DNA of 64,000 bases from Planotetraspora thailandica (GCF_016863335.1 NZ_BOOR01000003.1:1-64000), one strand, 5' to 3'; counted from the stretch's first letter, positions 8,372 through 18,386 are shown. A program made the numbers and translations. The notes: a model not told the origin generated them from the sequence alone.

Positions 8372-9292
8372 TTGGGACTCTTGCGGCGACTACTCGGCCG
8401 GACGCAACCCGATCGCCCCGCTCCGAGGTCCGTGGAAGACGCCGACCTCGACTCGTTGCTCGCGCTGGTCGCCGAGACCATGGGGTTCAGCTGTGCCTTC
8501 GCCCCCGACGGCACGTCGCTGACGCTCGGCTCTCCTGACGCGGCCACGGGGGAGGGGCGGGTGGTCAACCTCGTCGGGCTGCGCCGGGAGTCCGCGCGCC
8601 GCGCCCGCGAGGACTGGCCGATGCTGGTCTCCGAACACCTCGCCCATGCCGTTTCCGGTGAGCCGTTCGACGCCTGCAACCTCACCCCCATCCGGCCGCT
8701 GCTGCGCACCCGGGTGCACGCCGCCGACGACCCCGCGATCCCCGACCCCTCCCGGATCATCGGCCGCCACCTGAGCGCCGACCTGATCGAGGTGCTCACC
8801 GTCGGGGCACGCCCCGTCCGCCCGGAAGAGGCCTTCTGCTGGCCCATCCCCCCAGGTGAGGCGCTCGATGTCGCCCTGGGCAACGCCCTCGTGGACGAGC
8901 GGCCGACCACCGAGTGGCTCGACCTCGCCGGCACCCGCGTGTCGGTGCTCAGCGCGCCGAGCGCCGCCGCCCATCTGCGCCGCCTCGCCGACCACGTGCT
9001 CGTGCCGTCCGACGGCGTGCTCGCCGCGCTCCCGCATCGCGGGGCGGTCGCCGTGCACCCGGTCGCCGGCATCGGCGTGGTGCGGGCCATCGAGCGGCTG
9101 CGGCTGTTCGCCCAGCGGGAGTACGAGTCCAGCGACGACCCGGTCAGCCCCCACGTCTACTGGTGGCACAAGAACCGGCTGACCCGCATCCAGGCCGACC
9201 TGGTCACCCACGACGGGCAGACCCGCCTGGTCGTCGCCCCTCCGCCCGAATTCGCCCGCCTCCTCGCGCGGATCGCCGGAAGGTCCGACTGA
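8372..9292 (+). CDS. Hypothetical protein (no recognised domain)
   Basis: A 306-residue soluble protein starting at a TTG with GGAGGG about eight bases upstream (MGLLRRLLGRTQPDRPAPRS). The body alternates predicted helix and strand, with conserved-looking segments such as FCWPIPPGEALDVALGNALV and PHVYWWHKNRLTRI. No catalytic or binding signature is recognised. It follows the LD-carboxypeptidase gene by 43 bases on the same strand and may be cotranscribed. It is convergent with the histidine kinase gene. Confidence 0.7.
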   Translation: MGLLRRLLGRTQPDRPAPRSVEDADLDSLLALVAETMGFSCAFAPDGTSLTLGSPDAATGEGRVVNLVGLRRESARRAREDWPMLVSEHLAHAVSGEPFDACNLTPIRPLLRTRVHAADDPAIPDPSRIIGRHLSADLIEVLTVGARPVRPEEAFCWPIPPGEALDVALGNALVDERPTTEWLDLAGTRVSVLSAPSAAAHLRRLADHVLVPSDGVLAALPHRGAVAVHPVAGIGVVRAIERLRLFAQREYESSDDPVSPHVYWWHKNRLTRIQADLVTHDGQTRLVVAPPPEFARLLARIAGRSD

Positions 9293-9312
9293 AGCCGGGA
9301 CGCGCACGCCCG

Positions 9313-10794
9313 TCATCTCGGGCCGCCGGGGACGTCGTCGTCCGGCAGAAGAGGCAGTCTCAGGACGAAACGGGCCCCTTTCGTAGAGTCCTCCACGCGT
9401 AATGTTCCGCCGTGCGCGTCCGCGACCTCACGCGAGATGGCGAGGCCGAGGCCGCTGCCTTTGGGGTCACGACGACGGGCGTCGTCCAGGCGGACGAAGC
9501 GGTCGAACACCCGCTCTCTGTCCTTCGGTGCGATGCCCGCGCCGTCGTCGGTCAGCGTCACCACCGCCTGCCCGTCCGCGGCGGTGACCGTCACGGTGAT
9601 GCGCGAGGCGGCGTGCCGTTGCGCGTTGGCCAGCAGGTTCTCCACGACCCGGATCAGCTGGACGCGGCTGGCCCGTGTCCGGACTCCGGGCGAGACCTCG
9701 ATGTGGACGGGGAAGCGCCCGGTGCGACTGGCCGCCACCTCCGCCACAAGGTGCCCGAGGTTGACCGGCGCGCGCGGCGGCGGATCGGCGGAGCGCAGGC
9801 GGGACAGGACCAGCAGGTCGTCGACGACCGCCTCGAGGTGGTCGGCGGTCGACAACGCGTCCTTGATGGTCTCGCGCGGATCGGTGTCCCCCGGATACAG
9901 CACCGCCTCCTCCAGGCGCGCCCGCATGCCGGCGATGGGGGTGCGCAACTCGTGTGACACGTCGGACGCGAATCGACGCTGCCGTTGCGTCATGATCTCC
10001 AGGCGGGCGAGGGTGTCGTTGACGGCGCCGGCGAGCGTGGCGACCTCGTCGTCGCCGGAGGGCACCGGGACGCGAAGGCTGAGGTCGCCGGACGTGATCT
10101 TGGCCATGGACACACGGATGGACTCCACGGGACGGAGTATCTGACCTCCCAGGTTCCATGCCACCCAGGTCTCGATGAGCAGGAGCACGGCGCCGCAGAC
10201 CGCGGTGTCGATCTCCAGCCGGTTGTCGGACAGCAGATACGACTCGAGCAGTCCCGCGTACACGTACAGGGAGTCGCGGGTGGGAGCGACCCGGACGGCC
10301 GTCAGGATGAGCGGTCCACCGTTTCGCGATGTCTGAGTGAAGCTCTGCACCCGGTTGTCGGCAGGCGGACGGAACATGCTCAGCCGCCCGCCATGGGCGG
10401 CTCTGCTCGCGTCGACGACCCGGCCACGGGGGTCGAGCACCTCGATGAGGTTGACGCCGCCGGTGGCCGGGATGACCCCCGGGATACGGCCGGCTCTGAT
10501 TCTGGCGCTCCACTCGGTGGCGACCTGCTGGGTCCTGCCGATCGCCTCGGCGGCGACGTTCTTTTCGATGAGCATGTCGACGGTCACGCCCAGAGTGCTC
10601 ACGAAGAGGAACGAAACGGTGACGAACATGATCGCGTAGTGCCTGCGGATGGAACCGGGACGCCGTCGAAACGGGTGGAGGCGCCTGACCTGGGCGAACT
10701 TCGGCACGTGAGGCGTCCGGCTCGCGAGCGCGCCGGGTCCGTCAGCCGGTTCCCGTGCCCCCGCCTCAGGCGCCGCGCCGAATTCCGGCGTCAT
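9313..10794 (-). CDS. Sensor histidine kinase (HAMP/HisKA/HATPase)
   Basis: A 493-residue transmembrane kinase. TM1 is around residues 48-68 (IMFVTVSFLFVSTLGVTVDML), an extracytoplasmic sensor of roughly 100 residues follows, TM2 is near AVCGAVLLLIETWVAWNL, and then come HAMP, the H-box SHELRTPIAGMRARLEEAV, the N-box NLLANAQRHA, the G1 box DDGAGIAPKDRERVFDRF and G2 GSGLGLAISREVADAHGG. It is an OmpR-partner type kinase, but no OmpR-type response regulator lies next to it, so it is an orphan here. The ATG overlaps the stop of the upstream 55-residue peptide (TGATG), with GGAGA six bases before the start. Confidence 0.88.
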   Translation of the reverse strand: MTPEFGAAPEAGAREPADGPGALASRTPHVPKFAQVRRLHPFRRRPGSIRRHYAIMFVTVSFLFVSTLGVTVDMLIEKNVAAEAIGRTQQVATEWSARIRAGRIPGVIPATGGVNLIEVLDPRGRVVDASRAAHGGRLSMFRPPADNRVQSFTQTSRNGGPLILTAVRVAPTRDSLYVYAGLLESYLLSDNRLEIDTAVCGAVLLLIETWVAWNLGGQILRPVESIRVSMAKITSGDLSLRVPVPSGDDEVATLAGAVNDTLARLEIMTQRQRRFASDVSHELRTPIAGMRARLEEAVLYPGDTDPRETIKDALSTADHLEAVVDDLLVLSRLRSADPPPRAPVNLGHLVAEVAASRTGRFPVHIEVSPGVRTRASRVQLIRVVENLLANAQRHAASRITVTVTAADGQAVVTLTDDGAGIAPKDRERVFDRFVRLDDARRRDPKGSGLGLAISREVADAHGGTLRVEDSTKGARFVLRLPLLPDDDVPGGPR

Positions 10795-10961
10795 CAGGGT
10801 TCTCCGCCGCCCGAGGTCTTGGCCGGGCCCTTGGGACGCCGGGCCTTGTGGTCCGCGAGCCAGTAGCGGAGCAGCGCGGCCGCGCTGACGACGACCCAGA
10901 GGAACACACCGCACAACGCGATCAACAGCGTCTTCCAATGTTCGAGCTCGGCCACGCTCAT
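10794..10961 (-). CDS. 55-residue single-pass membrane peptide coupled to the histidine kinase
   Basis: A small gene read directly from the minus strand. ATG at 10961 is preceded by GGGAGGAAGAGGGC, and the stop TGA overlaps the kinase ATG (TGATG), implying translational coupling. The product starts MSVAELEHWKTLL, has one membrane helix (about residues 12-31, rich in L, V, A) and ends in a basic, Gly-rich cytoplasmic tail (HKARRPKGPAKTSGGGEP). It probably assembles with or tunes the kinase; small membrane peptides modulate other sensor kinases such as PhoQ. No known family is recognised. Confidence 0.65.
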   Translation of the reverse strand: MSVAELEHWKTLLIALCGVFLWVVVSAAALLRYWLADHKARRPKGPAKTSGGGEP

Positions 10962-11226
10962 GGTGCCCTCTTCCTCCCGGATCCTGGCGACGTCGTTTTA
11001 CGGCTTCGCGAACGATGCGGGGCTGACAGGACGAGATTAGGCGGCGATTTGTCCGCCGGAACAGCGTGTACCGTGGGTGCGTTACTCCTCCCAAGGCCGG
11101 GTAAATCAACTTTGCGCTGATCGATGGACAGCGAAATGGCGGGCGCTCGAATAGGGGAAAGCGCGCCGCGTTTCCAGCCGGTTCGCATCGGCCGCCGCCA
11201 CAGATCCGTCCCGGCCGGCCGGGCAA

Positions 11227-11475
11227 ATGATCACGCTGACCGTCCCGAAGATCCGTCGCTTGCTCGCCACGCTCGTGCTGTCCCCGTTGCGGGCTGTCCA
11301 GCAGATCCTGCGCTGGTCACACTGGCGACGCCGCCATCAGGCCATCGCGAGACGACGCCACTACCAGCGCAGATTGCCGACTGCCGGGAAGCCTGGACGG
11401 CGGTCAGTACAGGCTGGGCCGGCGTGGGGTGGTGCGCTGCTCGTAGTGGAGGTACTCCGCTGGCAACTCAGCTGA
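11227..11475 (+). pseudogene. C-terminal remnant of an IS701-type DDE transposase
   Basis: The reading frame starting at 11227 (LTVPKIRRLLATLVLSPL, then RWSHWRRRHQAIARRRHYQRR) closely matches the C-terminal end typical of IS701-like transposases of actinomycetes, where an LT.PEIRRLL segment is followed by WSRWRRRHQARAR..HYRRR. The catalytic DDE region and terminal inverted repeats are missing. Recognisable similarity ends near 11373; the rest of the frame runs into the end of the neighbouring HTH gene and is probably meaningless. It marks an old insertion between the kinase and the HTH membrane protein. Confidence 0.55.
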
Positions 11476-12162
11476 ACTGGACCCACGTGACGGACCGAAT
11501 AGGGCGGCAATGGCAGTGCAAAGCAGTAGAGGCCCGCACCACGCCAGCCAGATCGCCCAGAACGGCACCGGGCCGTCCGCGAGCGGGAGCCATGTGATGA
11601 CGCTGAGCACGGTGCCCCAAAACAGCAGCGGCCTGAGGCCGCCCGCTATCTCAAAATCGCTCTTGGCCTGGTCGGGCATCGTGCACGGGCCGCTGGGCTT
11701 CCGGTAAGCGGGCTGGGAGTACAGCGGTGCAGGGTGCCGTGGCGGCGGCACGACCGGCGGGGGCGCGACGGCAGCCGTCGGAAGCATGGGGGGCGACGCC
11801 TGCTGCGCCTCAGTCGGAGTGCCCGGCTGGGCCGAACGGGCCGTCATGAGCCGTGTCCACGCCTCCAGGTAGCGCGCGGACACGTCGGCTGGTTCGGTCA
11901 GCTCCGCAGTCAGGACATCGACGATCGCGGTCAACCGGCCGGGCCGACGCGGTAGCGCGTCCTGGGCGAAGAGAGCGGCGAGCGTACTCTTGGCCATCGC
12001 GTGGCGTGGCGCGACCTGGGCCATCCGCAGGGCGATGTCCCGGTAGCTCAGCCCGCTCCTGACCCGCAGCGCGCGCAGCGCATCCATGAATTCCCGCTCG
12101 GTCCGGATGACCTTGGGCGCGGCGCAATCTGTCCTGGCTGGATGCTCGTCCTGGGCTTGCAT
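11404..12162 (-). CDS. Membrane-anchored helix-turn-helix protein
   Basis: A 252-residue protein. Residues about 22-75 form an XRE-like HTH (EFMDALRALRVRSGLSYRDI, then KSTLAALF), followed by a Pro/Gln/Ala-rich linker and two membrane helices near the C-terminus (LLFWGTVLSVITWLPLA and FWAIWLAWCGPLLLCTAIAALFG). This soluble-HTH plus C-terminal membrane anchor is frequent in actinomycetes and suggests a membrane-sequestered regulator or a cell-surface signalling protein. Start: ATG at 12162, six bases after CATACT, with no Shine-Dalgarno sequence, so probably leaderless. The partner or target is unknown. Confidence 0.72.
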   Translation of the reverse strand: MQAQDEHPARTDCAAPKVIRTEREFMDALRALRVRSGLSYRDIALRMAQVAPRHAMAKSTLAALFAQDALPRRPGRLTAIVDVLTAELTEPADVSARYLEAWTRLMTARSAQPGTPTEAQQASPPMLPTAAVAPPPVVPPPRHPAPLYSQPAYRKPSGPCTMPDQAKSDFEIAGGLRPLLFWGTVLSVITWLPLADGPVPFWAIWLAWCGPLLLCTAIAALFGPSRGSSSAELPAEYLHYEQRTTPRRPSLY

Positions 12163-12260
12163 ACGAGCAGTATGTGCTGCCGCCGATGGGATAGGCCAGC
12201 ACTGGGATGTCCGTTCCTGTCCCGACTTGTCCGACACCGCGCGGCACTCGACGTCGGGGA

Positions 12261-14015
12261 CTAACTGAGCGCGTGGGCCGTACGGATCAGGTGGATGTGG
12301 GTGAACGCCTGCGGGAAGTTGCCGAGCTGGCGTCCCTCGGCCACGCCGTACTCCTCGGCCAGCAGGCCGACGTCGTTGGTGAGCGCGAGCAGCCGCTCGA
12401 ACAGGTCCATGGCCTCGTCCTTGCGGCCGATCAGGGTGAGGGCCTCGGCCAGCCAGAAACTGCAGGCGAGGAAGGCCCCCTCCGCCCCAGGCAGGCCGTC
12501 GACGTCGTTGCTCTCCGAGACGGGGTAGCGCAGCACGAAGCCGTCGACCTTGAGCTCGCGCTCGATCGCCTCGATCGTGCCGACGACACGAGGGTCCTCG
12601 GGGGGAAGGAAGCCCACGATGGGGATCAGGAGCAACGCCGCGTCGAGCTCGCGAGAGCCGTACGACTGGGTGAAGGTGCCGCGCACGGGGTCGAAGCCCT
12701 TGTCGCAGACCTCGGCGTGGATGCGGTCGCGCATCGCCCGCCAGCGTTCTACCGGTCCGGTGCGGCCCAGCTCCTCGACGACGCGGACGACCCGGTCGGC
12801 CGCCACCCACGCCATGACCTTGGAGTGCACGAAGTGCCGCCGGGGGCCGCGCACCTCCCACAGCCCCTCGTCCGGCTGGTTCCAGTTGTGCTCGAGGAAG
12901 TCCATGAGGCGCCGCACGATCGACCAGGCGTGGTCGTCCGGCGGCAGGCCCTTCTTGCGGGCCTGGTAGAGGCAGTTGACCACCTCGCCGTACACGTCGA
13001 GCTGGAACTGGGTGGCCGCGCCGTTGCCGATCCGCACGGGACGCGAGTCCTCGTATCCGCGCAGCCAGTCGAGCGTCATCTCGGGAAGCCGCCTCTCACC
13101 GGCCACGCCGTACATGATCTGGAGGTCTTCCGGACGTCCCGCGATGGCGCGCAGCAGCCAGTCGCGCCAGGAACCCGCCTCCTCGATGTAGCCGGAGTCG
13201 GTCAGCGCGTCGAGCGTCATCGCGGCGTCGCGCAGCCAGCAGTAGCGGTAGTCCCAGTTGCGGACCCCGCCGAGATGCTCGGGCAGCGAGGTGGTGGGGG
13301 CCGCAACGATGCCGCCTGTCGGGCTGAAGGTGAGCGCCTTCAGCGTGATGAGCGAGCGGACCACGGCGTCCCGCCAGGGACCGTCGTATTCGCAGTGGGA
13401 GACCCATTCCTCCCAGATCAGCCGGGTTTCGTCGAGCTGCTCGTCCGGGTCGACGACCTCCGGCTCCGGCTCGTGGGAGGGATGCCAGGTGAACACGAAC
13501 GTCTGCCGCTCCCCGGCCGAGACCGTGAACGTGCCCGTGTGGCGGTAGCCGCCGCCCTTCAGATGGGCCGAGGAATGGATCCAGACGGAGTCGGGCCCGC
13601 CGATGGCGTGCAGGTGGCCGTCGAACCGGCGTACCCAGGGGATGATGCGGCCGTAGTCGAACCGGATGCGGATCTCCGCCGTCATCTCCACCGTGCCGGA
13701 CACGCCTTCCACGATGCGCACCAGATCGGGGTTGGCGTGCCGGGGCGGCATGAAGTCGACGACCTTGACCGTTCCGGTGGGCGTCTCCCAGTAGGTCTCC
13801 AGGATCAGCGTGTCCTTGACGTACTCCCGCCGTGTGGCCATCTCATGCCCGGTGGGCGCAAGCCGCCAGAAGCCGTTGGACTCGTCGCCGAGCAGCTTGG
13901 CGAAGCACGAGGGGGAGTCGAACCTGGGGAGGCACAGCCAGTCGATCGAGCCGTCTCGGCCCACGAGGGCGGCCGACTGCATGTCCCCGATGAGGGCGTA
14001 GTCCTCGATCCGCAT
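12261..14015 (-). CDS. Glycoside hydrolase family 15 protein (trehalase/glucoamylase type)
   Basis: A 584-residue cytoplasmic GH15 enzyme with the N-terminal beta-sandwich opening MRIEDYALIGDMQSAALVGR and DGSIDWLCLPRFDSPSCFAKLLG, then the (alpha/alpha)6 barrel with NWDYRYCWLRDAAMTLDAL. Actinobacterial proteins of this architecture include the GH15 trehalases and glucoamylase-like glucosidases; the sequence favours that group but the substrate is not certain. The ATG is preceded by TAGCCT seven bases upstream without a ribosome site, again a leaderless arrangement. It stands alone. Confidence 0.85.
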   Translation of the reverse strand: MRIEDYALIGDMQSAALVGRDGSIDWLCLPRFDSPSCFAKLLGDESNGFWRLAPTGHEMATRREYVKDTLILETYWETPTGTVKVVDFMPPRHANPDLVRIVEGVSGTVEMTAEIRIRFDYGRIIPWVRRFDGHLHAIGGPDSVWIHSSAHLKGGGYRHTGTFTVSAGERQTFVFTWHPSHEPEPEVVDPDEQLDETRLIWEEWVSHCEYDGPWRDAVVRSLITLKALTFSPTGGIVAAPTTSLPEHLGGVRNWDYRYCWLRDAAMTLDALTDSGYIEEAGSWRDWLLRAIAGRPEDLQIMYGVAGERRLPEMTLDWLRGYEDSRPVRIGNGAATQFQLDVYGEVVNCLYQARKKGLPPDDHAWSIVRRLMDFLEHNWNQPDEGLWEVRGPRRHFVHSKVMAWVAADRVVRVVEELGRTGPVERWRAMRDRIHAEVCDKGFDPVRGTFTQSYGSRELDAALLLIPIVGFLPPEDPRVVGTIEAIERELKVDGFVLRYPVSESNDVDGLPGAEGAFLACSFWLAEALTLIGRKDEAMDLFERLLALTNDVGLLAEEYGVAEGRQLGNFPQAFTHIHLIRTAHALS

Positions 14016-14080
14016 GCGGGCCAGGCTACCCGGCGTGCCTTCGTCCGGTGATCCGCCCGTGCTTCCGGTTCGTCTTCCCG

Positions 14081-14719
14081 TCAGGCGGGCTCGGCCTCCG
14101 GCGCCGTCACGACCGGCGGCGCGGGCCGCCACATGCGCATGAAAATCTGGGTCAGGGGGCCGATGGACACGGCGAAGACGATCGTCCCGATGCCGACGGT
14201 GCCTCCGAGCAGCCAGCCGGCGGCCAGGACGGTGAGCTCGACCAGCGTGCGTCCCACCCGGATGGACAGGCCGAGCCGGGCCAGGCCCGTCATGAGGCCG
14301 TCGCGGGGGCCGGGACCGAACCCGGCGTTGATGTACAGGCCCGAGGAGGCGGCGATGAGCACGATGCCGGCCACGAGGAACGCCCACTCGGCGACCGGGT
14401 GGGACTGCGCCGCCACGTGCGACATCAGGAGGTCGGCGCAGCTGCCCACGATGACGACGTTGCTGATGGTGCCGAGGCCGGGACGCTGACGCAGGGGGAT
14501 CCACAGGAGCAGCACGAGGGCGCCGACGAGGTTGATGCAGAGGCCCATCGACCATCCGGTGCGGAACGACATGCCCTGATGGAAGACCTCCCAGGGGTCG
14601 AGGCCGAGCCCGGACTGGACGAGCAGTCCGATGCCGGTGCCGTAGCCGATCAATCCGATGTACAGGCGGACGAGCCGGGACGGGAGGGACCCGTACCGGG
14701 GTAGCGAGAGCTCACTCAT
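14081..14719 (-). CDS. yczE: YczE/YitT-like integral membrane protein
   Basis: A 212-residue protein with about five membrane helices, of the YczE family. Characteristic segments are GYGTGIGLLVQSGLGLDPWEVFHQG and SSGLYINAGFGPGPRDGLMTGL, where two related helical hairpins each carry a Gly/Pro/Asp loop. In Bacillus subtilis the homologous gene is divergent from and controlled by the MocR-type regulator YczR, and the same pairing is seen here. Its transport role is unknown. ATG at 14719; no ribosome site is obvious. Confidence 0.8.
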   Translation of the reverse strand: MSELSLPRYGSLPSRLVRLYIGLIGYGTGIGLLVQSGLGLDPWEVFHQGMSFRTGWSMGLCINLVGALVLLLWIPLRQRPGLGTISNVVIVGSCADLLMSHVAAQSHPVAEWAFLVAGIVLIAASSGLYINAGFGPGPRDGLMTGLARLGLSIRVGRTLVELTVLAAGWLLGGTVGIGTIVFAVSIGPLTQIFMRMWRPAPPVVTAPEAEPA

Positions 14720-14756
14720 AATGGTTTACATCTTTCAGTCCATTTGCTTGCAAAAA
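14720..14756. promoter_or_regulatory. Probable MocR operator in the yczE/mocR divergent gap
   Basis: The 63-base gap holds an inverted repeat AATGG (14720-14724) / CCATT (14740-14744) and, beside it, a near-palindrome TTTGCTTGCAAA. The stretch is markedly A/T-rich compared with the surroundings, as expected for a shared promoter and regulator site. Assignment to MocR is by position only. Confidence 0.4.
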
Positions 14757-14782
14757 AAGGGCCAATCCGGAAAAGTGGCCTT

Positions 14783-16210
14783 ATGGACCGTCATCTTAGT
14801 GCGCCTCAACTGGCACGGCTCCTGGAGGTCCCGCCCGGAGCCCGGCCGTACTACAAGGCGCTTGCGGGAGCCGTACGGGGACTGATCCTGGACGGGCGGC
14901 TGCCGGTCAAGATGCGCGTGCCGGCAGAGCGGCACCTCGCGGAGGCGCTGGGGGTGAGCCGGACGACCGTGACGACCGCCTACGACCGGCTGCGCGAGCA
15001 GGGTTACCTCGAGAGCCGCCAGGGGGCGGGCAGCTGGACGGCTCTGCCCGGGCCGGCCGCGCTCGGATCGGACAACCCGTGGATCGCCCCCGACGACGAC
15101 GGGCTGCTGCCGCTGCACACCGCGGCGCCCGCCGCCACCCCCTTCCTCGCCGACGCGATCGCCGAGGCGGCGCAGAGCTACCACCGGTACGCGCTGGGCA
15201 TCGGATACGACCCCGCAGGGCTGCTCACCCTCAGGGAGGCGATCGCCGAGCGGTACTGCCGGCGCGGGCTCGCCACCCGGCCCGACCAGATCATCGTGAC
15301 CACGGGGGCCCAGCAGGCCATCCACCTGACGCTGACGCTGCTGGCGGGGCAGGGCGACCCCGTGCTGGTCGAGTCGCCCACCTATCCGCATGTCCTCGAC
15401 GTGGCGCGCATCCGCGGCGCGCGCCTGGTGCCCGTCGGCCTCCAGGACGACGGATGGCACATGGACCTCGTCACCGGCGCGATGCGCCAGTCGGCGGCCA
15501 GGGTCGCCTACGTCATCCCGGACTTCCACAACCCGACCGGTCATCTCATGACGGACGCCGACCGGTCCGAGCTGGTGGCGGCCGCCCGGCGGAACGACAC
15601 GATGCTGCTCGCCGACGAGACCTGGGCGGAGCTGGCCATCGACGAGGTCGCCCCCTGGTCTCCGCTGGCGTCCTTCGACACCGACGGGCGGGTCGTCAGC
15701 ATCGGCTCGGCGTCGAAGTTGTGGTGGGGCGGCCTGCGCATCGGATGGGTGCGGGGCACGGCCGCTCTCGTCCGCCGCCTGGCCGTGCTCCGGGCCGCCG
15801 TCGACATCTCCAGCGCCGTCTTCGAACAGCTTGTGGTGGCCGAGCTGTTCGGCGGCATCGAGGACAGCCGCGCCGAGCGCCGTCGTGCGCTGGGCGAGTC
15901 CCGCGCGGCCCTCGTCGCGGCCTTAGGCGCGCATCTGCCCGCGTGGAGTTTCACGGTCACGCCGGGCGGGGGCTCCTTGTGGGTGCGGCTGGACGCGCCC
16001 GTGGCGACCTCCGTCGTGGAGGCCGCGGCCTCCCGCGGCGTACGGCTCGCGCCGGGCTCGTGGTTCGGCGCCGAGGGCGCACTGGAGCGTTACCTGCGGC
16101 TCCCGTTCACCCAGCCCCCCCAGGTGCTCGAGGAGGCGATCAGCCGCATCGCGAGCGGGCCGAGCCGGCCCGGGTATCGCCCGGCGACCCCGCTCACCCC
16201 GACGCTGTAG
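14783..16210 (+). CDS. yczR: MocR-family regulator (GntR HTH fused to PLP aminotransferase fold)
   Basis: A 475-residue protein: a winged-helix GntR domain (about residues 20-90, with VPAERHLAEALGVSRTTVTT and LREQGYLESRQGAGSW) followed by a fold-type I aminotransferase-like domain. The PLP lysine lies in SASKLWWGGLRIGWVRG, and TTGAQQAIHLTL and PDFHNPTG are cofactor-site segments. It is probably a PLP-sensing regulator rather than an enzyme. It faces the yczE-like membrane gene, the arrangement known for YczR/YczE. ATG at 14783 is chosen because the upstream TTG lies in the A/T-rich operator. Confidence 0.85.
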   Translation: MDRHLSAPQLARLLEVPPGARPYYKALAGAVRGLILDGRLPVKMRVPAERHLAEALGVSRTTVTTAYDRLREQGYLESRQGAGSWTALPGPAALGSDNPWIAPDDDGLLPLHTAAPAATPFLADAIAEAAQSYHRYALGIGYDPAGLLTLREAIAERYCRRGLATRPDQIIVTTGAQQAIHLTLTLLAGQGDPVLVESPTYPHVLDVARIRGARLVPVGLQDDGWHMDLVTGAMRQSAARVAYVIPDFHNPTGHLMTDADRSELVAAARRNDTMLLADETWAELAIDEVAPWSPLASFDTDGRVVSIGSASKLWWGGLRIGWVRGTAALVRRLAVLRAAVDISSAVFEQLVVAELFGGIEDSRAERRRALGESRAALVAALGAHLPAWSFTVTPGGGSLWVRLDAPVATSVVEAAASRGVRLAPGSWFGAEGALERYLRLPFTQPPQVLEEAISRIASGPSRPGYRPATPLTPTL

Positions 16211-16224
16211 CCCCGACGTTGGAG

Positions 16225-17718
<1,494 letters not shown>

Positions 17719-17736
17719 TCGTTCTCCCCCGAATTA

Positions 17737-17842
17737 CGTGCAGTAGCACGTTACCCCCAACCTGCCCATTCTTTGCTTTTGAGTGGTATTTCATACCAAA
17801 TCATGGCATTTGGGGATTTACCCACATAATCCACATAATCCT
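17737..17842. promoter_or_regulatory. A/T-rich regulatory region with three inverted repeats upstream of the POT transporter
   Basis: Three separate inverted repeats occur within about 80 bases. They are ACGTGC-AGTA-GCACGT (17737-17752), TGGTAT-TTC-ATACCA (17784-17798) and CCAAAT-CATGGC-ATTTGG (17796-17813), followed by a direct repeat of CCACATAAT. The TGGTAT/ATACCA site resembles GntR-type operators. Together they suggest tight control of the peptide transporter; no binding protein is identified. Confidence 0.45.
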
Positions 17843-17870
17843 CATGAGCTACTTCAACCCCACAACCCCC

Positions 17871-18304
17871 CCTTGCGCGTGATCATGCAGAAGTTCGGGA
17901 GAAGGGGTCGTGGCCTGCGATTCCCTCCATCGTGATCATGCAGAAGTTCGTGGGTTATGTGTTTGACCAGGGCTTTCCATCTTCGTGATCATGCAATTGG
18001 GATCGCGGTGGGCGAGTGACCTCGTGCATGATCACGATCGGCGTAAGCGCTGGTCATGGGACCTTTGGCCGAACTTCTGCATGATCACGGTGAGCGTTTG
18101 CGCAGGTCGGCCTAGCCGTACGCGAAGTTCTGCATGATCACGGCGGAGAGCTGTGCAGGTAGGCCGGGCTGTATGCGAAGTTCTGCATGATCACGATGGA
18201 GGGAATCGCAGGCCACGACCCCTTCTCCCGAACTTCTGCATGATCACGCGCAAGGGGAGTGGGGAATTGTGCGCGAAGGTGTACGCGAATTCCTGTGTGA
18301 TCAC
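17871..18304. repeat. Array A: nine 19-bp motifs at 53-bp spacing with one orientation flip
   Basis: Three forward copies of GTGATCATGCAGAAGTTCG begin at 17879, 17932 and 17985. Six reverse copies (CGAACTTCTGCATGATCAC) follow, beginning at 18017, 18070, 18123, 18176, 18229 and 18286. Steps are exactly 53 bp except the last (57). The copies flanking the flip (17985 and 18017) keep only the TGATCATGCA half. Reverse-copy spacers share GCAGG at spacer positions 14-18. In addition, 17871-17950 and 18176-18255 are inverted copies, 79 of 80 bases identical. No coding function is apparent. It fills the gap between the POT transporter and a secreted-protein gene. Confidence 0.9.
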
Positions 18305-18369
18305 ACCCAAGAGGGGGGCTTTGCTTTTTGGGGTGGGTGTCAGGGGAGGGGGGATTACCTGTCGGTGCG

Positions 18370-18386
18370 TACGGTCATTGGCCATG
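18370..18386 (+). promoter_or_regulatory. -10 box for leaderless secreted-protein gene
   Basis: TACGGT at 18370-18375 precedes the ATG at 18384 by eight bases with no ribosome site. This supports a leaderless transcript that begins beyond array A. Confidence 0.35.

Noticed and set aside
17879-18304. Array A (and B) as a CRISPR array
   Set aside because: The conserved part is only 19 bp, it reverses orientation inside each array, spacers share internal conserved positions, an 80-bp block is duplicated in inverse, and no cas genes are in the window.
18153-18383. N-terminal extension of the secreted protein through array A
   Set aside because: The frame is open only because the repeats lack stops in it. 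A signal peptide begins at the ATG at 18384 with a -10 box just upstream.
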